From: Zancudomyces culisetae
Lineage: Eukaryota > Kickxellomycota > Harpellomycetes > Harpellales > Legeriomycetaceae
Reading direction: 5' to 3'
Length of the DNA stretch: 41,751 nucleotides
Assembly: GCA_001969505.1 (NCBI GenBank)
Contig: LSSK01001024.1
Coordinates: forward strand, 1 to 41,751
A model generated the notes under the pieces. That model was not told the origin of the DNA. It worked only from the letters and a program-made list of their open reading frames with translations, and made no database searches. Within the stretch, counting starts at the first letter, position 1. Each line of letters starts with the position of its first letter. This document shows positions 32,568-41,751 of this stretch, piece after piece. Position numbers and translations under genes: made by a program.

Positions 32568-32594
32568 TTTATTTTATTTTATTTTATTTTATTT
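32568..32594 (+). repeat. Pentanucleotide microsatellite (ATTTT)n
   Basis: Roughly five consecutive ATTTT units just after the 3' end of the Gln-rich gene. Confidence 0.85.
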
Positions 32595-33720
32595 ACAAAA
32601 CATAATTAGCGTTGTACCATCAAGTAATAGAACAATAGATTCAACCACCTTTATTCTATTACAGCTCACCTCACCAGTTTGCACAGAATATTATAAAACT
32701 AAACAACAACCAAAATGCGGGCCAAATAACTTCAAGACCTAGTACAGGGTGCATACGCAGCACCAGTATTAATGTTTTTCAGTTCCTATCTTTGGTAGTA
32801 GTTCACACTCGTCCATGATGAAAAACTGAAAGTGGATGACGGCAAATATCAAATCTTTAAGCTCGACTTTTAAAGCTTATTTCGCAATTTATTTTCTTTT
32901 TGACAAATATAGTAGTTTTGAAATGTTCACACCCAGCGAACCCCATACACGGTCTGCAAAAAAGACAAAAAAAAAGGTAAAACCTCTTTCTTCTACTCCC
33001 TCACAAGCAATGCACAAGGAATTAAAGGATGAAACCCAAACCACCCTTGCAGGCAGTCACAGATAACTCTCGGTTCGAAGTTATATTTAGTGGGCCTTCT
33101 ACTTACGTAATGAAAATGACCTGAGGAAAAACAGCTAGGTCTCGGGCAGCCACTACGCAAGAAAAAGTCCGAAAAAAAAAGAGACGACTGGAGCAAAGAC
33201 GGGATGTCATCGCAACAGCTTCTCAATCCTTAAACCAACTCCCTTGCTGGGCCTTCCAAGGCTGATTTTCCATAAAATTACGCGGTAAAAAGAGCGAACC
33301 TTAAATTAAGCAATGAGTTTCTTGTAATTCGCGGAAAAAAGCAGCTTTTTATACTAGCAGTAAAAATCTCAAATAAAATCTAAAGTTTTAAAATTATGGG
33401 GATTTAACAAGAATTTGATCCAAGGTTCTTTTTTCTTTAAGGTGAAATAGGAAATTGAATGAGTGAGATCGAGTATTAGCACATTTGCAACTGTCGCGTT
33501 TTTTATGCTCAAACCAGACCCAAAAAGTCAATATCAAGCCTTATGGTTGCATACCAATTGATTCAGTCGTTTCTATTACTAAATTGGTGAGTTTCAGTGT
33601 TTTTTTTGACGGAATTAAGATGTATCTAAATGGCCTTGGTTTGTTACATTATTCGCTAGGATGAGAAATCGTAAAGTAAGCATCACTACAAGTAATAGAA
33701 AAAAATGTGCTTTTTAATAG

Positions 33721-33740
33721 CGACAGGAAGCTTCCTGTCG
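33721..33740. repeat. Perfect 20-bp palindrome
   Basis: CGACAGGAAG is followed immediately by its exact reverse complement CTTCCTGTCG, with no spacer and no extension of the match in the flanks. Confidence 0.97.
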
Positions 33741-33995
33741 TGTTTCACACCCGTGCCACCTTTTTCAGCAGATGGGGCCACCTTCCCTCAAAAATATACT
33801 AAACGGGACAACGGTTTATAGAATCGAATTCAATAAAAGATAGTAAAGAGTGCGTATAAGTTAAAAAGAAAATAGAAAGCGAATGGAAAGTATCTAGTAG
33901 CTACTGGACTTCTGTATACAAAGATAAATGTTTGAATAAGCAATATAACAGTAGGTAAATCCAGTTGGCATTCAACTCAAAGTACTTAAAAAATA

Positions 33996-34914
33996 TTATC
34001 GGCCAAACTTTTCACGACGCTTCTCCAATTTTGCTTGACGCTTGGATTTCGCAGGTTCGGCTGTCTCGCTGCCATTTTGACCCATATGGGATAAAAATGG
34101 CAGTGACTTCTTTGTGAGGATGTAGATGAGGTATATTGGGATCTATTTGGGAGGTGTTGGCAGTATTAAAAATGAGTAACCAGCAAAAACATAGTCAACC
34201 ATCATTATGCGTATTTATTCAACATATCTAAGAATACCATGTAATAGCTTACCGCGGAATACAACCACCACGCAAAAGAGGTGATCAAGGATAGTAAATG
34301 AACAGCCCATGTAATGTAAATTATGTCAAACATGTATCTAATCAAAGAGTATAACGTTTAATTATTTCTGCCTGAGCGATAAAGTAAAAACCGTGCCTCT
34401 CAGTACGATATCGATACGGTGCTTTATACCGTTATGTTGTAAATATTTTAAAATGTGAATTATAGGTATATATATAGAACAACTCTTACGAAACTAGACC
34501 AGATTCCGATAAATCCTGGCCAGGTGATACCAGAACACCATTTGAATCATATTTTGGGCGTGAAATGTTGAATAGTTGAACATAAATCAGTGCTTCTAAG
34601 CTCAAAGTAGCTGCATAAATAAGTATGGATCCCCAAGTTACGGTTTTCCAATTGAAAAGAAATCGAACAACAATATAGATCCCCTAATCATGTAAAATTC
34701 GCAAGATACGTTAGTATTGGAACAAGTATATTAACACATGAATATGATTGTACAATTCCAAAATTGCAAAATTGTGCGTTTCTGTATTTAAAAATGGCCA
34801 GAGACTGTATGGGTTATTTTAATTTAAACTTACATTAACAATCAAGAATGCTGTGTCTGTACGCTTGATCATGTGTGAATTCGAGGAAACTATTTTCTTT
34901 GCCGATGCATTCGC
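33996..34914 (-). CDS. SND2: SND2/TMEM208 ER-targeting protein (first exon not located)
   Basis: Component of the SRP-independent (SND) route that guides membrane proteins to the ER. Exons read on the minus strand: 34914–34834, 34683–34490, 34337–34253 and 34142–33996, all GT–AG and in frame, 168 residues to the stop. Family features: N-terminal KRTDTAFLIVNGIYIVVRFL, the second helix TWGSILIYAATLSLEALIY, the conserved linker NGVLVSPGQDLSESGLVS, YMFDIIYITWAVHLLS, WWLYSAIPIYLIYIL, and the basic C-terminus SKRQAKLEKRREKFGR. An in-frame stop sits exactly at the acceptor of the first exon listed, so the initiator must come from an upstream mini-exon (perhaps just M or M plus a few residues) that I cannot place. 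An internal Met at 34872 is a less likely start. The nearest gene downstream on the plus strand is the Gln-rich one. Confidence 0.85.
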
Positions 34915-35512
34915 CTATTTCAAGAAAGTAGTTTATTCTTATATGATATACTTCCGTGGACGTGCATAGCACATATATTATATTTCAAAGAGACATTTCC
35001 ATAAACAGGTTCGTGGTGTTTCGAATCCAAATTACCAATTCAAGAGTAATTTTAAAAAAAGGAATATGTATAGAGTTTCACTTTTAAAACTTGCCATTTT
35101 CGGTTATTCGCGGTGTTGTTTTTAACTTCTGTACTACTATCCCTTGGTTAATTTTAAATTAGGGTTCTGGGAATATACTAACCTAATGCCTACTATCCAA
35201 AAAGTAATAAAGTGCTAGTCTATTACCACAAGAAAATTTTAGTTAAAAGTTCTTTTGGTTTTACAAGTCTTGAACATACTTTAAATGAATGGTGCTAATG
35301 TATTTGGAGCATTTCGATTTGCAGAAAAAAGCTGAAGGTTGCATGAAAATGGGCTTTCAAAAAAAAAGGGTGAAAATGGTGACACAACTGAAAAAGGTGG
35401 AGCCAGAAATAAAAGGCTTAAAGTAGTGCTGTAAACAACAATTATGTGAGAAAAGTGTCCAACTAAGAATGAACAGACGGTATACAAGGGTTGAAGAGGC
35501 TCCGAGTTATAT
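34915..35512. other. Upstream region of SND2
   Basis: Nearly 600 bp that should contain the missing first exon and promoter of SND2. The ATG at 35097 (minus), which reads M-A, is one candidate, but its possible donor does not give the right phase. No other gene is visible. Confidence 0.45.
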
Positions 35513-36021
35513 TTATGACTTTTTTGTACCCTTGGCTTGCTGTGCGCCCTTGATTGATGATGTTAAGGCGGTGTTTAGGATCTTTTGTAGCAAACATGCA
35601 CTACCAATTACCATCAAATAACCGAGAAATAGTATCTTCTTTTTATTATACGTTTAACTGTTATTTCTCAATCTAACTAGATTGGATACGAAGGATGCAT
35701 AATATAATTTTTTGAAAACGATGTAGAAACTAATATATGTGTAAGACTCATAGCTACAACGCTGCGATTGCAACCTTTTGTTGATTTATGTTCATTTTTG
35801 TCATCATCATTGCCCAAATTTTACCTACCTCAGGCACATGTTTAACTTTCGTTCGGTGAACATTCCAAATAGATAAAAGTATACACACAATTATCGATAT
35901 TGTATATACTTGTATATGCCCTAATAGCGATAGTTCACAAAAAGAATTGGCTCGTGACTTTATCTCCAATCACCCTATTTGTTTTGCGATGACTCCCTGG
36001 ATTTATAATCTTGTATAACAT
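35513..36021 (-). CDS. Small two-helix membrane protein, unrecognised
   Basis: Three exons read 36021–35994, 35920–35829 and 35638–35513. They join in frame to an 81-aa product. Exon 2 encodes HIQVYTISIIVCILLSIWNV and then HRTKVKHVPE, with a textbook CCTGAG|GTAGGT donor. Exon 3 gives KILFLGYLMVIGSACLLQ and a soluble tail ending QQAKGTKKS. Two hydrophobic helices joined by a basic loop suggest an ER or mitochondrial inner-membrane protein; the KKxS ending resembles but is not a canonical KKxx signal. Exon 1 (MLYKIINPG) rests on a weak donor (GTCATC) and is the least certain part. The gene is divergent from HIRA with about 360 bp between. I do not recognise the family. Confidence 0.5.
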
Positions 36022-36382
36022 AATCCTTTCTTTAGAATTCCCAATGTCAAATAATGCATTTGCTGTGTTTAATCAAAACGAAATGCTTTGCTCTGAAATG
36101 TTATGGTTTCCAAAAATCGCCAATTGGCAACGATCACGAAAATAGTTCAAAAATAAATAAACAAATAAATAAAAACACGCAAAATTCGCTTTGCTCATAC
36201 ATCTTTTTTTTTTCTCGTGTGTCTTTGTTAAATATATTTTATTTTAGTTCTAAAAATCAATTTTTAAATTGAGTATAAAGAATCGGGTACATTGTCAAAA
36301 TAAGAAAAAAATATAAATCGAATTTCATAATCGTCGAAACCGAGTACTATATACCGAAAATATACATGTCACGAACGAAAAA
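36022..36382. other. Divergent promoter region upstream of HIRA
   Basis: AT-rich DNA between two divergent start codons, with TAAA-type short repeats near 36160. No coding content seen. Confidence 0.5.
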
Positions 36383-39300
36383 ATGATTATAAACAAACCA
36401 GAATGGGTGCATCATGACGGTAAAGCACAGCTCTAGTAGTAATTAGATAGCTTGAAAGTAAAAAAAATCTTAATCATATCCGATATCTTTTGCAAATACA
36501 AACTATAGCGGACAAAAAGAATTTAACTGCGATATTTTCTGTGGACATTAACCCGGATTGTACGAGGCTGGCAACTGCTGGAATGGGTAAGTTTTGATCA
36601 ACTGGATAGCTTCTAAAATTTCAACAGTACAATGATTTTATTAATCTTTGGGAGAAAAACCACGATCGAGTACTACCATTACTTCACATTATAACTCTGA
36701 TGTGCCATGTTTTTTTGTGTAGACAATAAAATCCGCGTTTGGGACATAGAAACAATTCTGGATGCTGAAAATATTCATGATAACGAAAAAAAGAAGCCGC
36801 TATCTGTACTTACATCGCATGTTGGTACGTGTTTTTACTAAAAGGATAAAATATTGTATAAACACACAGGAAAAAAAACGTGAAAAAGGTATAATATCAT
36901 TTTACCTCAACAAATAGGAGCGGTGTTATGTGTAAGATTCTGCCATGGAAAGGGCAATAAAATAGTATCAGGGGCAGACGATATGTCTGTATTGATTTGG
37001 GAGAAAGACGAGTAAGCCTTTTTTTTCTTGTGAGATGTTTGTAATTTATGTTAAATATGCCATTTGTGTACCTTTTTTCGTATTTAATGTAAATATATAA
37101 AATGAACACTTAGAGAAGGAAGAGTTGAGGAACGGGGTAACTTGGAACAGGTGGATAAAGAAATGGAACATTGGAGAGTAATTAAAAGATTAACAGGTCA
37201 CGAGTCGGATGTGGTTGATGTATGTTGGTCTCCACCAGACAATAAATATCTGGCATCATGTGGGTTGGACAATGTGGTTTTTGTGTGGGATGGTAAGACA
37301 TTTGAACGACTTAGAAAGCTTAATGAACATTCAGAATTTGTCAAAGGGCTGTCTTTTGATCCAGCAGGACAATATCTGGCTACCCAGGTACGTAAGATTT
37401 CCTACTTCCTTTTAATTTATTTTCTCTTCTAGTGCATAGCCATTAGAAAAATAAAGCGAAAAGGTAAAGAGAAATAGTTTCTATTTGCTAAATGCCGGAA
37501 TAAATAAATAATACTTGATCTTAACCATAGTCCGATGATAAGACCCTAAAGATATGGCGAACTAACGATTGGAAAGTTGAGACAACGATAAACACCCCAT
37601 TCGAAAGCTCCAGATATTCTACATATTTTAGAAGATTAAAGTAACGAACTACACTTTTAATCATCTATCATATATCATTTCATTAGATTGGTTGTGCCTA
37701 TCATCAGGCTGCTTTGGTTTGATGACAAACCGTAAGAGCTGACAGTAAAAATGGCTGATACAATTATTTTTAATATTAAATATATATAGCTGGGCTCCGG
37801 ACGGAAGTTGTATAGTATCAGCAAATGCAGTAAATGGAAATACACCAGTAGCGTCAGTAATAACACGTACTGGTTGGAGAAGTGAATTGGCGCTTGTAGG
37901 GCATCGGGCAGCAATAGAGGCAGTGAAATTCAATGATCAGATATTTGTGGCAGATCTCGAAAACAACAAAGAGTACACAACGGTTTGCGGGATAGGAAGC
38001 CAAGATCGTTCGATTTCAGTATGGATGGGCATACAGTCTGTTCCATTGGTAGTTGTTGATGGATTGTTTTTGGGAAATATAATGGATCTATCCTGGGGAA
38101 ATCTCCACAAGGCTAGTGGATGGAAGGGGCTTATGGCCGTATGTTCATATGATGGAACGGTAGCCATTTTGGAATTCACAAAGGAAGATCTAAAAGCCCA
38201 ACCAGTCTCTAGAATGGAGCAGCAAAAAGTGCTGGAGCGTTATCATTTGGGCGATAAATTAGCAAGGTTTAATTCAGAAGACGCACGGGCTATTAAAAAA
38301 AGAAAGGCGTGGGGAATAGCGACGTTAAATGAAGATACATATCGATATGATGACGAGCGGGGTGAAAGTAGCATGCAAGGCCAGCAAAATACGGAGGGCA
38401 AAGAGTTAAACTCGAAAAATACTCCTAGTGGTACTAATTTGGAGCTGGCTGGCTACACCGCTCCCAGTACAAAAATAGTGGTAATAGATGTTGATGGTGG
38501 TACTGAAAACAGTCAAGAGCCTGCCCCAGAAAGGATTTCTAATAAACGAGCTGCTGAAAATGTTGAGCAGCTAATACTGGAACAAAAATATCACGACTTC
38601 AACAAGCGACTTGCCTTGGAGCATGACATGCAAAACAAGGTGGAAAGCGAGATTGGTATGTGTTTAATAGATAGTGACTCTGCAAAGAGTGCGGGAGGAG
38701 TCAATAATGCTCACACATCCACTAAACCCGCTGCTTTTGGGGGCGATAGGGGAAGTGGGGATATGTTAGCAGAGGGTAAAGTCACAAGTGTCAAAGCCAA
38801 TGAAAACACTGAAGTGAATCAGGTTGTTACAAGAAATGCAGAAGGCAAAAAGCGCGTTGCGCCCACGTTCTTGCGATCGTAAGTGCAAAAGTATCTTTGA
38901 AATTACTGCTTAGCTAACACTTATTGTGTTTTTTTGGAAAATATTTCATATTAAAATTTTTCTGGTATATATGAAATAGGCTTGGAGGACCATCAACTAC
39001 ATCCTCAATGTCGGAAACAACCGGACTTCAATCCTCATCTCTTTCTCATCCCCATTCTATATCTGCCACACCCAATACGCTACTGCAGACTGGTAGTGTT
39101 GGCGATCCCGGTTTCAAAGAAAAGGGGCTATTGAGTACCGCTGAAGCGGGTGTGGAGGCGGGCTTACTAAAAAGACTCATTAACATCAATCAAGGTCAAG
39201 GCACTAACATTGATGGAGGGCTATTGATTGAAAGATATATGAGGAGGATATTGAATATGATAGACGACCAAGTCAAAAGAAAGGTAGTAATACCGAATAT

Positions 39301-40910
39301 GAATGTTTCTGTTGATATAAATGTGGATAAAAAAGATGAATATGCTAACAGGGATATTGGCTTTCCATTGCCACAAATTGAAAAAAACATAGTCCGTATT
39401 GTTTACAACGATGATGAAAACACTAAGGATAACACGTCTGCAATTGAGATAATATGTTCGAATTATACATCCAGCAATCATGATAGTAGTAATAGTAGTC
39501 AGGAACAAGATTTCCATACTATAGAAAAGGGTGGTGATAGGACCGAAACTAACGACGATAGTCCGCCAAAACACTCTTTTATTGCCAAAGTTTCGGCTTA
39601 TCAATCTAGTAAAAACGATGAGTATGAAGACAAACAGGTCCTCTGGAATATTTATTCTAATAGTCCGATAACCCTAATGAATACCAACAGTCCGAAATAT
39701 GTAATATTTGGCTGTTATGACACATCCGTCAATATATATAGTATATTTGGTTCAAGGTAAAGATAATATAATTTATATCCAATTAGTTTGTAACAATGTT
39801 GCGTGAGCAGAAACTTGTACAATATATAAACATAACCTCTAATAGCAAACTTTGAACTCTATAAACTAAAACGCCAACGGGCTGGAATGCTGAAACATAC
39901 ATTGATAAAATAGGCTATTTCCACCAATAATACTGGGATCACAACTTGTAATTTTGGACCTAAACACGCAAAAAGACAACTACTTAATGGCAATGACGCA
40001 AAATGGGATGATAAGTGTCTGGTCAGTTTTGGAAGGGAGTGCTTCGGTTGTTAAAGCTATTATTTCTAAAGTTTCAGTAGCCCCATTGTTTTCTGGGATA
40101 CAAGGTGATATATCTAGTAGCACAAAAAGCATTAAAGTTGTAAATGGAACGACTAATAGCCTGACGGGCGAACCAATACTGGTTTTGTCAAATGGAAACG
40201 TGTACACTTATAATTTTGGATGCAACAGCTGGCTCAAAATCTTCGATCCCACAGAGCATCTCAATTCCAAAATATCATCCTTCCACTCACGCCCAAACAG
40301 CCTATTTTCAGCATACCAACTAGCTGGCCTATTGAACCATTCACACACTCTGGATACGGCTATTGAGCACGAATCCACTTTAGATAGGAAAACCACTGAT
40401 GAATTAACCCTAAGCCATGTAGAATCGCAGTACCTAAATAGCAAGGCATTCGGTTGTCCTGAAGAAATGGTCTATTGGTTAAACCTCTATGCGCGTTGGC
40501 TTGCTACAAATGGTTCCGCCGAACGGATTTCAGCCTTGTGTAGTGATTTATTAGGCCCACCAAATACCAAAGGATTGTTAGCTTCATCATCATACTCGAC
40601 TATTACGAGCCCTACAACTACCAACTCTGCCAACTCTGCCAAATCTATCAATCCTATCAATTCTCCACCAACCTGTAAAGAAAGTACTACTGAAACACTT
40701 CCCATATCTTCTGGGTCCATGAACACCACCTCTCAACAATCTGAACTGTCACAGTCAGGCCTACATTCTTGGGCTTGTTCGCTGCTGGGTATTCCAAAGC
40801 GGAAGCTATTGGCCCAAATTCTTCCGATCTTGGCCAGCGAGCGGAGATGCCAAACCATTGTAGAAAACTATTCAAAAATTTTGGACACTTTAATATCTAG
40901 TGAAAAATAA
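36383..40910 (+). CDS. HIR1: Histone chaperone HIRA/Hir1
   Basis: WD40 subunit of the HIR complex, which deposits H3–H4 independently of replication and represses histone genes. Nine exons: 36383–36419, 36509–36586, 36723–36824, 36918–37011, 37114–37387, 37531–37640, 37790–38878, 38980–39756 and 39914–40910. All junctions are GT–AG and in phase, giving 1185 aa. The start MIINKPEWVHHD matches HIRA's N-terminus. WD repeats follow: IFSVDINPDCTRLATAGMDNKIRVWD, IVSGADDMSVLIWE, VVDVCWSPPDNKYLASCGLDNVVFVWD, SDDKTLKIWR, NWAPDG with GHRAAIEAVKFN, and DRSISVWM. After a long low-complexity linker the Hira domain begins with VIFGCYDTSVNIYSIFGSRLFPPIILGSQ. The C-terminal part includes WACSLLGIPKRKLLAQILPIL. 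It is longer than yeast Hir1 or human HIRA because of the disordered middle. Confidence 0.93.
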
Positions 40911-41055
40911 CTCATCTCAAAAGTGATAGTGAATTCGAAATATTAGCTATTAAACATATTTTACACGACTGTTCTGTTTATATACACACAAACTGATACC
41001 AAAATTTCTAAACGTCTATCTATTTTACCTTTTCTTTTTTCTAAAAATTGTAAGT

Positions 41056-41751
41056 TTACTTTTCAACTTTTGCTCTATTCTTCTTAGAAGTACCTTTAGC
41101 TGCATGCTTTGCTTTGTTTTTTTGGCCATCTAGCCTTTCTAAATAAAGCCCGAATGCCCCAAGTTTGAAATCAAGCGGAGTGTATCCACATCCTTTAGGC
41201 GGTTTTAGCAGATTCTCAATAGAATAGTTTCGAATGAATATTGCCAGTATTGTTTTTAAAATCGCTACCGCATATTCTCGTGCAACACAGATCCTAGGTC
41301 CCGCACTCCATATTAAATTATAAGGAGAGCAGTCGCTGAGTGATGCGCCCGCTCGGATGTGTCTCTTATAATCAAACTCTGCCGAGTTTTTTCCAAAAAA
41401 CGAATGTGTTCTATTGTACGAATGCATATTAAATGTTGCATATCCGCCTTTAGGTATAGTAACTCCATTAGATAACGTAATATCGCAATTTGCTCTACGA
41501 AATAGAAATCTTGCTGAAGCTGATAATCTACAAACTTCTTTAATGAATGCATCTAGATAAACCATTTGATCCAACTGTGCGTACTTTAAATCGGATCCGT
41601 ACTTCGCCATTATATCTTCTTGCTCCTTTCGTAACTCTAATAATACATCTTTGCGTAGCGATAGCTCTGTAAGAGCCCCGTACAACCTGGGCGAACATAA
41701 ATCTACTCCCGTTCTTAATACCAGCAATAGCGAATATGAAATAATATGTGC
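41056..41751 (-). CDS. Cytochrome P450, C-terminal part (5' end outside window)
   Basis: Heme monooxygenase, substrate unknown; 231 codons in frame to the stop at 41056 and still open at the right edge. Visible features in order: a diverged I-helix (RTGVDLCSPRLYGALTEL, with the usual A/G-G-x-D/E-T-T-S lacking the Thr), the K-helix ExxR (KEVCRLSA), the aromatic FDYKRHI segment, and the heme-ligand loop WSAGPRICVAREYAV. The cysteine is present, but the first Phe of FxxGxRxCxG is Trp and the last Gly is Ala. The C-terminus carries an unusual Lys-rich tail (KNKAKHAAKGTSKKNRAKVEK). No in-frame ATG upstream within the window gives a sensible start. Convergent with HIRA. Confidence 0.88.
   Translation of the reverse strand, partial: AHIISYSLLLVLRTGVDLCSPRLYGALTELSLRKDVLLELRKEQEDIMAKYGSDLKYAQLDQMVYLDAFIKEVCRLSASARFLFRRANCDITLSNGVTIPKGGYATFNMHSYNRTHSFFGKNSAEFDYKRHIRAGASLSDCSPYNLIWSAGPRICVAREYAVAILKTILAIFIRNYSIENLLKPPKGCGYTPLDFKLGAFGLYLERLDGQKNKAKHAAKGTSKKNRAKVEK

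Larger units (their letters stand above)
32473..33995. other. Intergenic region between the Gln-rich gene and SND2
   Basis: About 1.5 kb. It includes an ATTTT-type pentamer array at about 32568–32594, a possible small multi-exon gene at 32923–33236 (see findings), and a perfect 20-bp palindrome at 33721–33740. The remainder is AT-rich with no recognised gene. Confidence 0.5.

Noticed and set aside
1-34914. SRPRB and SND2 as a functional ER-targeting cluster
   Set aside because: They are more than 33 kb apart, with unrelated genes between; proximity is most likely chance.
1-41751. tRNA, rRNA, CRISPR arrays and complete transposons
   Set aside because: Scanning for B-box-like GGTTCGA sequences, long direct or inverted repeats and transposase or reverse-transcriptase motifs gave nothing convincing.

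Overview
The window is nuclear DNA from a fungus. It is AT-rich, with GT–AG introns of roughly 70–270 nt that break up many small genes, and it contains fungus-specific families: a SUN-family cell-wall protein, fungal complex I NDUFS5, and SAGA subunit Spt3. Long intronless genes alternate with short intron-rich ones. The content would fit an early-diverging lineage such as Kickxellomycotina/Harpellales, but that placement is an inference from gene content and composition only.

Layout, left to right. 0–2.4 kb: SRP receptor beta (minus, cut by the left edge), divergent from an HDDC2-type 5'-nucleotidase (plus, six exons). 2.9–4.2 kb: secreted SUN/GH132 wall protein (minus). 4.2–8.5 kb: no long gene, but a plausible unrecognised gene of at least six short exons (plus, about 5.33–6.87 kb), followed by short tandem repeats. 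8.5–10.3 kb: SPT3 (minus) divergent from NDUFS5 (plus). 11.6–20.9 kb, all plus: Uso1/p115 tether, a NIPA-like transporter with a large hydrophilic insertion, and an orphan secreted Asn/Ser/Thr/Tyr-rich protein. 20.9–21.6 kb: a tentative minus-strand gene. 21.8–28.0 kb, plus: an Mdm1/SNX13-like sorting nexin and a bacterial-type cytidylate kinase with a probable mitochondrial presequence. 28.3–30.2 kb: membrane-anchored S28 serine peptidase (minus). 31.0–32.5 kb: Gln-rich RG/RGG protein (plus). 34.0–34.9 kb: SND2/TMEM208 (minus, fragmented by introns). 35.5–36.0 kb: a small two-helix membrane protein (minus). 36.4–40.9 kb: HIRA/Hir1 histone chaperone (plus, nine exons). 41.06 kb to the right edge: cytochrome P450 (minus, cut).

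This is ordinary eukaryotic gene order rather than an operon or mobile island. Several genes serve membrane traffic and ER targeting (SRPRB, SND2, Uso1, Mdm1-like) and two serve chromatin (SPT3, HIRA), but nothing suggests they act as one unit. No tRNA, rRNA, CRISPR array or complete transposon was seen. The points most worth a second look are the bacterial-type CMK with a probable GC–AG intron, the cryptic multi-exon gene at 5.3–6.9 kb, the small two-helix protein upstream of HIRA, the orphan secreted protein, and a perfect 20-bp palindrome at 33721–33740.
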